Counted from the stretch's first letter, positions 44,369-55,009 are shown. The stretch is 64,000 nucleotides of DNA from Pictodentalium vernedei (GCA_031216915.1 CM062296.1:661665838-661729837); one strand, 5' to 3'. Made by a program: numbers and translations. Notes: generated by a model from the letters alone, not told the origin.

Positions 44369-44981
44369 AAGGGACAATAAGCCGCGATTCTGAAAAAAAT
44401 TAAAAGTGCACAATTTTCGTTAGGCAAAAATACCCTCTTGTTTTAAATATCATTCGTATGAAAGCGTCCGATTCGATTAAATACATTAACTTCCAGGCGA
44501 GAAATTATCGGATATTTGAAAAACGATGCAATAGTTTGTTAATCTGAACTGTTTAGCCGGACAGTTCCGAGTGAATGTCATTTTCCATGTTCGTCAAAAT
44601 CAATTATCTCAGAAGGACAAATATGAAGGTTGTTTTCACGCAGATCTATTTATAGCGTACGCGTCAATGAAATCTACTTCAGATTGTCGTTGTCTATAAA
44701 GGTTCTGTTTCTTTTATTTAATTTATAACTGCAATTTATTCGAAATTAAAAAGTTTTCCCTCTAAGTATTCCCAATTAGTGCTAAAAAAATGCATAGTTG
44801 TTGTTCATGGCAACCATTTATTCAAACAGCAGCAGAGTTAAAATTAGAAACCACGAGTATTCAGAAATGATGTGACAGGGATTTTCCGGATTTGTTTCCT
44901 TCCGATAACGTTCGGATAACTTCGTTTATATTTTCACAGTGTCGTGTTTTCTGAACGTTTGTTAGCAGCTTATTGTCCCTT
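44369..44981. mobile_element. Possible element with AAGGGACAATAAGC ends
   Basis: Inverted ends AAGGGACAATAAGC and GCTTATTGTCCCTT about 0.6 kb apart. No clear target duplication. The interior is AT-rich without transposase. Confidence 0.5.
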
Positions 44982-46003
44982 CAAGAACAAGTTGTTGATG
45001 ATCTGTTTTAAAGTAAAATATAACGATACATTTGGTGGCAAACACGGTTTGGGTTTCGTTGGGAAAAACAATCCGTCTTGCCTGATTTTGTCGTCTGTAA
45101 TTTTTAGAAACGTTTGATGCCACAGTCCAAAAGGCCGTTGAACAACTTTCTTTGCCACCTCTACGTAGACAGATGCTTGCAAAGAAATAGACGTCAATGA
45201 TATCTGCTTTGCGTGAAACCAGTATTTTCACCATCGGGGGATTTTATGAAACCCCATTCATAACAATACTTCTCAGCTTGAAATATGAGCTAATCTCGAC
45301 TGGCTTTACTAATAATCACTACTGACTGGCGTGTTATTGATATGAACTGCACACCTAATTTTAGGTGTTTGCTCGCATTTTTACCTCAAGAAAAATGTAA
45401 TATAATAGTAAGTTTACTGACCCTGTTCAACCAGCTGTGTGTTTCTATCTGGGGATTATCTGCACTAAGAAGGATTAGTCTTGTGAATACAGGTGCGGAT
45501 TTTGAATAACATATATTCAAATCTATGCACGCGGATTGAATGGCATGCAGCACCAAACGAGGCGGTTCCCAACTGGAATGGTCACCATTGCCACAGCTGT
45601 CACAATCAAATACGTCATCTCTTCTTGTCCTAACTGTTCTAGTTTCGGTCTAAGTGTTCCACTTTCAATTGATGTCAATAACTGTTGCACTTGGAATGTT
45701 TCACAGTCAAAACAGGTCGGTTATTCACGGAATCCAAGATCGGTAATTAGCAAAAAGGGCACAGTCATCTGCATGCTCTATGCACCAGTTATGAAAATTG
45801 ATTCCTGAGATTACGTGGATGGTCAGCATTCGAATGGTTAATTTCTTTATTGCCCCTAGAACACAGGCTGGTACACTTACATTCAATTGTGATATGAGTC
45901 AATTATTTATGAAGCGCGTAATACTAGTAATATTCTGATGAGCTTGTTGCGCAGTTATTTAGTCCTTCCAAGTATTGTTTGTCTTCTATGTAATTTCATA
46001 TAA
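44982..46003. other. No recognisable feature
   Basis: Two overlapping minus frames (44962-45234) and one plus frame (45536-45808) show no family resemblance. No repeats recognised. Confidence 0.3.
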
Positions 46004-46241
46004 TTAACCCTTTGGACTCTAGTGGTATCTTCCATGCCAGTTCAATAGCAGCAATTAGAAGAGTCCATATTCATTATTTGGGGTAGACCAATCAATATTT
46101 TTAACGTGTAGCCTCGGGGCTGCAAGTTGAAAATACTGATTGGTCTACCCCACACATTTACTGATCAGCCATCCTATTTAATGACGTTATGATGTATCAT
46201 GTTCCTGACCGGAAAAAGGGCGCTAGGGTTCAAAGGGTTAA
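46004..46241. mobile_element. PB-B palindromic MITE, copy 2
   Basis: TTAA-CCCTTTGGACTCTAGTGG to CGCTAGGGTTCAAAGGG-TTAA. Hairpin TTTTTAACGTGTAGCC / GGCTGCAAGTTGAAAA flanked by GTAGACCAATCA and TGATTGGTCTAC. Confidence 0.9.
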
Positions 46242-46655
46242 GAACAGAATTGCATTAAACAATGCACAACTGTCCTTATTCAGTAAATCAATTTGATGGC
46301 AAGCGTGGAAAATATGAGCGCAAGTTGTTTTACGTTAGTTTTAACTCATTCAAAACAGTAATCCGAAACATTAACAACTACAAAACACTATCAAATTGCA
46401 AATAGCAAAATCATTGTGGATATGAGGGAATAACTGCATTTAGAACCTTACAGTCCTGTTACCACTGATTGCGCTTCCATCGGGACGGGACCGGGAATTC
46501 CCGTTCCCGATTGCGTTTTTGGCAGACCCGACATCCGGATTTTCACCACCGGGAATATCAGTCTCGTAATTCTAGTTACTTTGATACTACATTTATCGTC
46601 AGATTAGTTTGAAGTTTTAATCCATTAATGCCTATTCACCAATAATTTTAGCCAG

Positions 46656-46831
46656 TTAACCCTTGACCCAACGTAACGACCAAAACCGCCCAGCGCTATT
46701 CTCAAAAATCGAGCTCGTTCCAGTGAGGGGTCATAACCTATGTTTTTGAGACGAAAACTTAAAAAAAAATCAGTAATTCAAGAATTGTGTTTGCAAGTGT
46801 CGTCTGCTTTTCATGTTAGGTAAAGGGTTAA
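46656..46831. mobile_element. PB-A MITE, copy k, left arm deleted
   Basis: TTAA-CCCTTGACCCAACG to GTTAGGTAAAGGG-TTAA. The left stem from the ATTAATT region to the centre is missing; sequence jumps from CTCAAAAATCGAGCTCG to the right arm. Its right TTAA is also the left TTAA of the PB-C copy. Confidence 0.88.
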
Positions 46832-47077
46832 CTGGTAGAGTGCTAAATTATTTTTGGTCCTTAAAATTTGTTTGTGCATCTTTGCCTTGTAACAATTTAT
46901 GGGAGAGTGCCAGTGGGCACTCTCCCAGAAATTGTAACAAGGCAAATCCTAACAGATAAAATAATATCACTTCAAATATAATATGAAGCACACCCACAGA
47001 ATATGAAGCCTTTAACTTGTGGTACCGGCACTTCAGAATAAAGCCCAAATATGGGCTTCCAGCACTCTACCAGTTAA
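46828..47077. mobile_element. PB-C palindromic MITE, copy 2
   Basis: TTAA-CTGGTAGAGTGCT to AGCACTCTACCAG-TTAA. Stem CTTTGCCTTGTAACAATTTA with the loop GCCAGTGGGC. Uninterrupted version of the copy at 27096. Confidence 0.88.
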
Positions 47078-47169
47078 CGCAATTTTACAACACTTGTCTC
47101 GTAATTATCCAACAGCATAACTCATAGAATTCAGATAGAGACTATACCCACTCGGAATCTCTGATTTGC

Positions 47170-47215
47170 AGCTTAGTTTAGTTTAGCTAAGCTGCACGTC
47201 ATAGACTCAGAGTGG
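47170..47215. repeat. Short hairpin in hAT copy A
   Basis: GCAGCTTAGTTTA / TAGCTAAGCTGC plus flanking GACTATACCCACTCGGAATC and CTCAGAGTGGGATTTAG form a hairpin that is absent from the matching place in copy B. Confidence 0.6.
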
Positions 47216-47478
47216 GATTTAGCCTCTGTCTGAATTCTGTGAATTGTGCACGCTTGCTTTGACAACCTCACTGAACCGTGGAACATTTCCATTGTACTTG
47301 ATTCACAGTATGTGACGTGTCTCACGATTTGCGAACTTGCCGATCCATTTCTGATTGTCGGAGCCAATGATTGTTTTGTAAAACGATTGCAAGACAAAAT
47401 ACTGGTACTGAAGTCGAAGTATGTGATGAAGATTACCATGAATATCGCAATTTCATTTTCTTTTTCTCTCATATTCGT

Positions 47479-47729
47479 TTAACCCTTTACCTAACATGAA
47501 AAGCAGACGACACTTGCAAAAAAAATTCTTGAATAACTAATTTTTTTCATTTTTTGTCTCAAAAACATAGGTTATGACCCCTCGTTGGAACGAGCTCGAC
47601 GAGATCGTTCCAACGAGGGGTCATAACCTATGTTTTTGAGACAAAAAATGAAAATATTTTGAAAATTAATTGGCGATTTTTGAGAATAGCGCTGGCCGGT
47701 TTTGGCCGTTACGTTGGGTAAAGGGTTAA
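47479..47729. mobile_element. PB-A MITE, copy l, nested in hAT copy A
   Basis: TTAA-CCCTTTACCTAACATG to CGTTGGGTAAAGGG-TTAA with near-perfect arms and core GGAACGAGCTCGACGAGATC. Copy B has a plain TTAA at the corresponding place (about 19285-19288). Confidence 0.92.
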
Positions 47730-47931
47730 CTGGACCCCGTTTATTTCCTCTACATTTCGTTAAAATATTGCCGAAAAATGATCACCCTCCCTGGGTCATT
47801 TAGTCTTAATTGCACAAGCGTATTATGGAGAGGGAAGATCGTGAAAATTCCCGATTTCCGGATTTGGGGTCTGAAAAATTCCCAGTACCGTTCTCGGAAA
47901 AAATGGGGAAATTGGAAACCCAACCACTGAT

Positions 47932-48418
47932 CTTTTTTCGTTCATTGTCGTTTCTCCGTCGATTACGACAGCAATGTTTTTCTTCATACAAAGATTATGC
48001 ATACCACGTCGAGTGGGTTAACATAATATTTAGACGTTCATATTTTGCAGGTATAAATAAAAATAAACTTCTGTAACACATGGTTTAGATTTTTCAAACA
48101 ATTTCCTTCTCAAGAATTTTCTGTAATCCCACTTGCCTTTCGTAACATGTGTTAACATGTGAGGATTGCATATTAATTGACTATACCACTGCCATTCGAA
48201 ACATGTTTCAGTTGTCTTGCAGAGTCACCAAACAGAAAATTATGTTGAAAAGTCGAACCATTTTACCTTTTCACAATAAAACATCTTGTGAGTTCATCCT
48301 GAATTATTCTCTTATTCTCTTGTGTGTTTGCTGGAAAACATTAGAATTCTACCAAGACCTCCATTTAGATTTTTGATTTTGAATGAGCTTTTGATACCAG
48401 TGTTATAAAAAAAGTACT
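47932..48418. other. No recognisable feature
   Basis: AT-rich unique sequence with short frames. Confidence 0.4.
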
Positions 48419-48501
48419 TACACTCAAAAATCAGTTGGACTAAACATCAACCCAAGTGAACTGGTCTGGGTGAATATGAGCCCAAATGGGTTTAGAGTGT
48501 A
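48419..48501. repeat. CTCTAAAA palindromic MITE, copy 6, shortened
   Basis: TACACTCAAAAATCAGTTGG, ACATCAACCCAAGTGAAC, GTGAATATGAGCCCAAATGG, then directly TTTAGAGTGTA. Most of the right arm is deleted. Confidence 0.8.
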
Positions 48502-48518
48502 CGGCAGACCGATAATGA

Positions 48519-48722
48519 ATTGCACATTTGATATGATATGATATGATATGTTTATTTACCAGTACACAAAAATACAAGTTGATAAATATATACGTACTGG
48601 TTACATCATAACAGGATTCACGTATGCAGTAATATTATTTCAGATATACATAGATAATTGGATATAACACATTTTTGTATACCGGTAGGGAAAGGCAAAG
48701 CCAGATTGGCTGTCTTCCCGCC
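48519..48722 (-). repeat. LINE 3' end (CR1/L2-like) with CATAT tail
   Basis: On the minus strand: GGAAGACAGCCAATCTGGC, then about 150 bp of 3' sequence, TACTGGTAAATAAACATATC and a (CATAT)n tail. Shares the GGAAGACAGCCAATC block with 28472-28588. The frame at 48658-48843 running through it may be LINE coding remnant. Confidence 0.72.
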
Positions 48723-49070
48723 TTTCCCTCTGGCAGAAAAGAGAAAACTACAGAATGACGGAAAGAATCCGAAGAAGAAAATGATACACAAGGGCAACAT
48801 TGTTATTTCTGTTTTAACTCCAACAGACAGAGTTACACCGTGACATTTGCACAAGCAGCAATGTTAGGTGGTCAGTATCATTTACAGCAGGATACTCTTG
48901 AAATGGTCTCTAAAAATTATATCGGTTAATTGTTCCGAACCTCGGTTGATTTTTATGAGAGTAACGGCTTTATATTTTGGAACAGGTTCCTCTTGAGAAA
49001 TATGAAAGCAATCTATCATTGAATAAGACTTAAATATGTCCAACATATATGCTAAGAGCTGTTAGCACAA
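48723..49070. other. Possible LINE remnant, otherwise unrecognised
   Basis: Upstream (minus sense) of the LINE 3' end; likely old LINE sequence but no motif is readable. Confidence 0.3.
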
Positions 49071-49236
49071 ATACCCAGTAGGGTCCTGTGAATATTCGAG
49101 ATTCGATTCGATATCGGTACCATACGTCTGCTTCGAGATCGACCCCGAATCAGTCTCAAGATTCGATTTTTTCGAATTTCTTGTACAAACTTCAATTTGT
49201 TACATTTCCAACAAAAATTGGATAAAATTGACATTA

Positions 49237-49304
49237 CGTCGCCTGAGTGCTAGAATGTCCTATGTCCCGTAGGGGACAAAGAACATCCTAGTACTCAGGC
49301 AACG
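49237..49304. mobile_element. HP68 micro-palindrome, copy 2 (divergent)
   Basis: 68 bp from CGTCGCCTGAGTGCTAG to AGTACTCAGGCAACG, bounded by ATTA (49233-49236 and 49305-49308). Same length, end pattern and arm plan as the other two, but with a different loop (CCCGTAGGGG). Confidence 0.75.
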
Positions 49305-49390
49305 ATTAGACAATTCATTCATGTAGTCTTAATTCATATTTAATTAAGTAATTGACAAAGGTTAATTGTTAGGTAAGTAGTGAATTTTGT

Positions 49391-49460
49391 CCGGAATATT
49401 TTCCATAGTTTTAGTTTTTGAAGGCTTATTTTCAAGTTAAGCCTTCAAAAACTAAAACTA
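49391..49460. repeat. Hairpin with 26-bp stem
   Basis: CCATAGTTTTAGTTTTTGAA and GGCTTA are mirrored by TAAGCC and TTCAAAAACTAAAACTATGG, around the loop TTTTCAAGT. Nested in the hAT-like element. Confidence 0.8.
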
Positions 49461-49689
49461 TGGATAATGGGCCTGTTTCAGCGACTGTGCTACAGAGAAT
49501 ATTTATTTATTGGTGTTTAAGGTGTCAGTCAGTCTTGTAAGGGTCATTACAGTGTACCATAACTTCCGTTTGGTGCAATATGAAATAACTTGTCTATTAA
49601 GATTCGATTCGAGATTCGATTCGATATCGATATTAGACACACGATTCGATTCGAACAAAATGTGTGAATCGCAGATCCCTAATATCCAG

Positions 49690-50155
49690 AGCCGAATTTT
49701 GCATGATTGTAGTGTGTCTAAAATTTACTCACTCCCGCTCCACACAATGCATCACGATTTATGACACAAATTTAAGAGAATTTCATTTTCGACAAGGTGT
49801 GTGAATTGTAAAAAAAGGCCGAAATAAGAATTATGTTAAAAAGACTAAGTGTTATGTTTTCCAACGTACGGGCGTAAATCCTGGGAGTAAGGGTGTCAGC
49901 CTGCCCATTTCATACACCAACCTAAAATATTTTATCGTCTGGAAGTAGTCGGGCTACGAAGATATTGAAACAGTTAATCATTTCAACGCCGACACCCTAA
50001 ATGGTTTCCCCTTAAGAACTACTGTCGACTTGAAATGGATGATTGTGTTTTCTATTTGAAGGGTAGCTCAGTAACAAATAGAATACGCTGCAAAGAAATG
50101 ACGTATCTTAACAGAATTGCCGCTTACCATCCCCTTACAAGACAGAAATAATGTT
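49690..50155. other. No recognisable feature
   Basis: Unique sequence; no repeat ends noticed. Confidence 0.4.
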
Positions 50156-50159
50156 TTAG

Positions 50160-50572
50160 ACAGAAAGGCTTGTGCTATGCAGGCGAGTAGCCAGTGTTCT
50201 ATAATAGGGGTGCCCTAGTTAGTTTTTTTTTGGGGGGGGTGGGGGGCGTTGGGAGAGGGCAAATATGGCTCCCCTAGTCCTAACGAGGACCCTTCGGTCG
50301 TTGCCCTCCCCTCCCACTACCCTTCGGGGAAATGGGATGTGGGCAGAATGACCAGAAGCTCCTAGTTAGGACTAGACCCGCCCACACCACCGAGAACATT
50401 TTGCACAATTTAGTGCTCTTAGAGCGAATCTGAAGCATTTATAGCGTGTGTAGACGACCATTTTGGGGCTCTATGTTGTGTGAAACTTCTTGCATTGGGC
50501 CAATGTTTGGGGTGCAGAAAATTTTAGGGTGGCAAGGCCCCCCTCCCAATCACCCCATTGCTACGCCACTGA
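50160..50572. mobile_element. Possible hAT remnant with one clear end
   Basis: The right end CCATTGCTACGCCACTG is the reverse of a CAGTGGCGTAGC-type hAT terminus. The interior is G/C-run rich with a hairpin (CCTAGTCCTAACGAGG, CTCCTAGTTAGGACTAG). The left terminus is not identifiable. Confidence 0.4.
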
Positions 50573-51157
50573 TGATAAGGACAACTTACACCGCATAATT
50601 ACAAATTCCATATGTAAGGGCACTATACTGAGAAATCTACAAATTAGAAATGTGGGCAAAACCAACCAAAGCCAGGTATAGTCTTTAACACACGAAGCAC
50701 CTGTCAAATCGACAGTCCTTGGACCATTGGGCAAGACTCATGGTCAGTTGTAAAACAGTATACGCGGCCAATATGTGAAAGAACAACACGTTACGATAAT
50801 ATACAAAGACCCACCGTAATATGAAGACTCATCCGACCTAATTAAAGGCTCAACAGCATTGAAAACAACAGCTTGTTTCTTTACAATTTTTCTGCAAAAT
50901 TGTTATGTCTGCACTCTGCAGCATGAAAGAGCCGTCGATTTCTTCACCTAATTTCCACTGATCATCTAATCAAACGGTACGCAAACGCAGGAGAGATACA
51001 CGGTGGCTGTGGAACTGGAATGAAAATTGCTGGGGGGGGGGGGGGGGCAGGAACTGAGTTTACCTTTTTCACAATTTTTGCTTATAACTCTTGAACTTAA
51101 AGTTTCTTTATTCGCTCATAGAACCTTATCTGTGGTACAAGGGGTACATACAATAAA
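50573..51157. other. No recognisable feature
   Basis: Unique sequence; a G run at about 51031-51047. Confidence 0.4.
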
Positions 51158-51455
51158 TACAGTACGGTCGCTGTGGACTGGTCATTTTCCACTGATGGGC
51201 AACATTTCCACCGACGCAATATTATAGGAATAATCATCAAAAAATTAATTAATGAAGCACCGGGAAAAACCCGGTGCTTCATGAATTAAAATTTTGCTGT
51301 TGATTTTTATTACCTGGTAAACATATCGTCCCCTGAGTTCCAATGTGTTCTATGTGCCTACTGGCACATAGAACACATTGGAACTCAGGGGACGATATGC
51401 CGGAACATCACTGCCTTCGCGTGGATTACGACCAGTCGTTGGCGACTGCATTATA
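51158..51455. mobile_element. TA-flanked MITE, family TM-C, copy 3, with nested HP68
   Basis: TA-CAGTACGGTCGCTGTGGAC at the left; the right end is degraded (GGCGACTGCATTATA). Centre GAAGCACCGGG / CCCGGTGCTTC. The right arm is split by HP68 copy 3; the join CCTGGTAAAC..GCCGGAACATC matches the unbroken copy at 63490. Confidence 0.88.
51327..51394. mobile_element. HP68 micro-palindrome, copy 3 (perfect stem)
   Basis: 68 bp: a 32-bp arm from CGTCCCCTGAGTTCC to ATGTGCC, loop TACT, and a perfect 32-bp complement. Flanked by ATAT (51323-51326 and 51395-51398). Nested in TM-C copy 3, so it is a real insertion. Confidence 0.92.
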
Positions 51456-52100
51456 CACAGATTACAAATGAGTTGTTGGCTGGAAATATATACAAAGAAT
51501 GGTGGCGATGGCACATATATTTTCCAAAATGTAAGATCAGTTTATTTCAAGTATTTATGGTATGTGTTCCAATTTCAGTATAATAACTAAAAGTGCTCGT
51601 AGTAGAGAAGTGTCATAACTTATGTTTTATGGACGAAAAATATGAGCACTTTTAGTTATTACAGAGTTATTTTGGTAAGTGTTTGTGATACGTATCCAAC
51701 AAAGGGTTGAATGATTATAATAAATAAGTGTTGATTAAAAAAAACCTCCACAGTTTATATTTTATACTTAAAAAGTGTGTGTTTGGGGGAGCAGGTGGAT
51801 AACAAAAAGTGAGGGGTCGCCACGTCACACCTCTTCCGTTGCCTGTAATGAAAGTTTTATTGCTGACATTTTTCGTCACAAATTGTTTTCAATTATGCCA
51901 ATTAAATATCATCAATTATCAACATTTATCAGATCTTTCAAATATCAAGGGTGACAAGCTATAATACGCACCGGAAATTCAGAAGAAAAAATATCTTTTG
52001 TGCTACATAAAACCTTTGTGTAACTGGAAAATAGACCTTCACATCGTGTACATACCATGTAACAAAAAAGGTCTAAAACTAAGCCGTTTGGGAGAGGGGA
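51456..52100. other. Unique sequence with a PB-A remnant
   Basis: At 51580-51712 a decayed palindrome (ATAACTAAAAGTGCTC / GAGCACTTTTAGTTAT, GTCATAACTTATGTTTT) ends in CAACAAAGGGTTGAA and resembles a PB-A relic. Nothing else is seen. Confidence 0.4.
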
Positions 52101-52222
52101 CGTGACAGGCTTTACGTATTCCATTCCCGGTTCCTTATTCAACATTCGTTATCAACCGATAAAATCGGTTGATAACGAATGTCGGATAAGGAAATGGGAA
52201 TAGGTAACGGTTGTTACATACG
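52101..52222. repeat. FB-G foldback, copy 3
   Basis: CGTGACAGGCTTTACGTATT to AATAGGTAACGGTTGTTACA. Perfect centre TTATCAACCGATAAAATCGG. The left arm has small changes. Confidence 0.85.
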
Positions 52223-52541
52223 TTTTGGGCGATAGTTTTGGCGATATTAACCACTTACATGACATAGCTGCCATATAAAGGCCACTGGGAGAGGTCGTAA
52301 CCTATGTGTTTGAGACCCAGAAATATTTACTTATTCCAGCCAATTCAAGAAATTATTTTACGACTGTTGTCTTCTAGTTTGCTTAAGTAAATTGTTAAAA
52401 GGAACTAGATGGCATGGTTCAATGAAAGATCAATACCTATAGTTCGGACGGGGTGATTTGATATTCGACCTTTTTGTAGGTGAATATCAGCCAATACCCT
52501 TACTTGCCATACCAGTTGAAATTTCCGAATCCAAAAGACAA
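52223..52541. other. PB-A remnant and unique sequence
   Basis: About 52245-52396 keeps scraps of PB-A (GGTCGTAACCTATGTGTTTG, GACTGTTGTCTTCTAG). The rest is unrecognised. Confidence 0.35.
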
Positions 52542-52889
52542 GAGGGCGGCGGCCGAGTGGATAAGTGAGTGCGGTGATCTCTCATGACAAAGGTCTCGAG
52601 AGCGATCCTCGTTCTGGAAAGTTCTTGAGATGTCCGATCCCTCTCTTTCTGGCAGCATCAATTATGGAGTTTTATTGTCGTCTTGTCGGGTGGGGTGGGG
52701 GGGGGGGAGGCTATCCCTTGTGCGGGGAGAGACACACTCCATGCAGGCTAAAGATCCCTTCGTTGCATTCGAGAAGAGCGAAACCGCGGAGTTACAGTTA
52801 CGGAGTTAATCTTACATAGCCAAGCCACTGGGCCAAGGAGGGGCGCTAATACAAGTTAAACAACTTACTCGCTAATCCTTGTAAAATTT
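52542..52889 (+). repeat. SINE-2 copy 2
   Basis: Head GGGCGGCGGCCGAGTGGATA (Leu/Ser-tRNA-like A box) and a B-box-like GAGCGATCCTCG, then the body, ending GGGCCAAGGAGGGGCGCTAA and CTAATCCTTGTAAAAT. Its T-rich end is interrupted by the TTAA of PB-B copy 3. Confidence 0.85.
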
Positions 52890-53129
52890 TTAACCCTTTG
52901 AACACCAGAGGCCCCTTTTCCGGCCCGGGAACATGATACGTCATAATTGCATTTACTATAGTAGCTGCACAGCAAATGTGTGGGACGGACAATCATTATT
53001 TTCAACGTGCAGCCTTCGGGCTGCACGTTGAAAATATTAATTGGTCTACCCTCAGATAATGAATATGGACTCTTCTAATCGCTGTCATTGAACTGACATG
53101 GATGATACTACGAGTGTTCAAAGGGTTAA
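52890..53129. mobile_element. PB-B palindromic MITE, copy 3
   Basis: TTAA-CCCTTTGAACACCAGAGG to GAGTGTTCAAAGGG-TTAA. Perfect stem TTTTCAACGTGCAGCC / GGCTGCACGTTGAAAA. Inserted at the 3' end of a SINE-2 copy. Confidence 0.92.
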
Positions 53130-53815
53130 GCTTAAAACTACTTTTGTAATCCTTCGACCACCGAGTAATCTGCCAGGTGTTTCATGAACTGTGAATTTGT
53201 TTGTTGGGAACTAGTCTAGCAAAGGAGTGTATAGATGGTGCCCAACTGATAGGTGGTTGTGAATCAAATCACCTACACAAACAACATGTTCTGAATAATG
53301 TTACTGATTCTGAAAATGTTGTGGGCGAAGGTTTATTCTTTTACCTAACGAAATGAGATCAGCACTGTCATCTTTCCAAATGACACAAAATGAGAACAAA
53401 CGATTTCCAACAGGAAATTTTCGCGATTTGCACAGTGTCAATGTGGCAGAGTTTCGACTGCCATGGAGTAAGATTCCGCTATTCGTGTGAGATCGTTGTA
53501 ATTGTTCCATGAGATGGGACAAAGACTGTGATTGTGAGATATAAAAAAGTAATTCAAGATTTTGCTTTACAAGTGTTGTGTACTATTCGCGTTAGGCAAA
53601 GAGATAAAATACTCTCAGAAAAATGAAGCTTCACCATAAGTATTCTAGAATAGCCGGACTCTTGGAATACCAGTAACATTGATTTTTAATAACGTTCCCT
53701 TCTAATTTGCACGCCGAGTACCAAAGGTTTATCATAAAGTGCGACAGATGCAGTCCCTGATTCGAGCGCCTTCTGAACATGTCGTCTGCCACAGTGGAAG
53801 TGTGGTCAAAAGATA
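53130..53815. other. Mostly unique sequence
   Basis: A possible PB-A end relic lies at 53535-53606 (GTTAGGCAAAGAG). No other repeats or exons. Confidence 0.35.
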
Positions 53816-53819
53816 TATA

Positions 53820-54750
53820 GGTATCACGGAACTAAATATTTTCCCATAGGCGACCATTATAACGTTCAGGCAAAAAAAAAATATGATCGCATCACTTTAA
53901 TTTTGGAATTCAAATATCTTTGTCAAGTATAGCCCTTCAGACAATTTTTTCTGATCCCAAAACAGGGGGTCATGCAACAAATAAGAGAGAGAAATTGACA
54001 GCAAGGGAAGTACCGGTCACGTGCGCATATTTTCCAAGGAATTCCCCACAAAAACACACGAAATGTAAATTGTATTTTTTAAGTCCAAAAGTCATCAAAT
54101 CACCCTCTTTTTTATCTGGAATATTCATCAATAATGCAAGATGTCAATAGAATGCTTCAAACATTTATTGAAACAATTTATTTTCCCAAGGCAGTTTATT
54201 TTTAGGGACTGCATCACTTCCGAGTGCAACATTTCAAGGCGGGTATTTCTAATTCAAATATTTAGTTCAGTGATACCTATAAGGTATCGCTGCAGTAAAT
54301 ATTTGAATTAGAGTTACCCGCCTTGAAATCATTGAAATGTTGCAGTCGGAAATGATGCAATCTCTAAAAAATAAGCAGCCTTGGGAAAATATATTGTTTC
54401 AATAAAAATTTGAAACATTCTAATGACATCTTGCGTTATTGCTGAATATTCCAGATAAATGAAGAGGGTGATTTGATGACTTTTAGACCGAAAATATACA
54501 ATTGGTTTTTGGTGTGGTTTTGCTGAGAATTCCCTGAAAAATATGTGCACGTGGCCGGTTCTTCCCTTCCTGTAATTTGTTCTCTCTTATTTGTTGAATG
54601 ACCCCCTGTTTTCGGGTCAGAAAAAGTTGTCTGAAGGGCTACACTTGACAAAGATATTTGAATGCCAAAATTAAAGCGATGCGATCATAATTGTTTTAGC
54701 TTGAACGTTATAATGGCTACCTGTGGGAAAATATTTAGTGTTGTGATACC
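53820..54750. mobile_element. Head-to-head dimer forming a 0.93-kb foldback
   Basis: Left arm 53820-54277 and right arm 54283-54750 are inverted copies of one element of about 460 bp, separated by TATAA. Each arm has its own short terminal repeats: GGTATCAC-GAACTAAATATTT at the outer end and AAATATTTAGTTCAGTGATACC-like sequence at the inner end. Matching landmarks in the two arms include CTTCAGACAA, CCCCCTGTTTT and CGGGTAACTC-like blocks. No coding capacity. Arm identity looks high but not perfect, with small indels. Confidence 0.85.
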
Positions 54751-55005
54751 ATAAATGAAATTAATTTCATTACAGTGTTGTGTTGTTTTTCCTACATATT
54801 CAAACCTGATCAGTACAATGACTGACCGAGTAAGGTCAGTGGCCTGACAGTCTTAAAAATGCAGGAGGGCTAAACATCGCTCACCTCGCATAGCCTAGGA
54901 CAGCGATTAGATCTCCTCAACTGTGGCAAAATGAACATTTACTATTAATGAATTCTGCCGTGTGGGGTTTGTACATTTTAATTGGTGCTGCTAACAAGGT
55001 AGTCT
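54751..55005. other. No recognisable feature
   Basis: Unique sequence between two inverted repeats. Confidence 0.4.
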
Positions 55006-55009
55006 CTGT

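Larger units (their letters stand above)
46470..47923 (+). mobile_element. hAT-like element, copy A, with three nested MITEs
   Basis: Flanked by an exact 8-bp duplication CCACTGAT (46462-46469 and 47924-47931). Ends TGCGCTTCC at the left and GGAAACCCAA at the right. It is the inverted relative of copy B (19144-20087). Nested: PB-A k (46656-46831), PB-C (46828-47077) and PB-A l (47479-47729), which explain its greater length of 1454 bp. The conserved interior around 47246-47480 has an open frame similar to one in copy B, but no recognised domain. Confidence 0.9.
49079..49681. mobile_element. hAT-like GATTCGA element, copy 2
   Basis: Ends TAGGGTCCTGTGAATATTCG and GAATCGCAGATCCCTA. Flanks ATACCCAG (49071-49078) and ATATCCAG (49682-49689) match 7 of 8. 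Sub-terminal GATTCGATTCGAT runs on both sides. It carries HP68 copy 2 (49237-49304) and a 26-bp-stem hairpin (49391-49460). No transposase. Confidence 0.85.
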
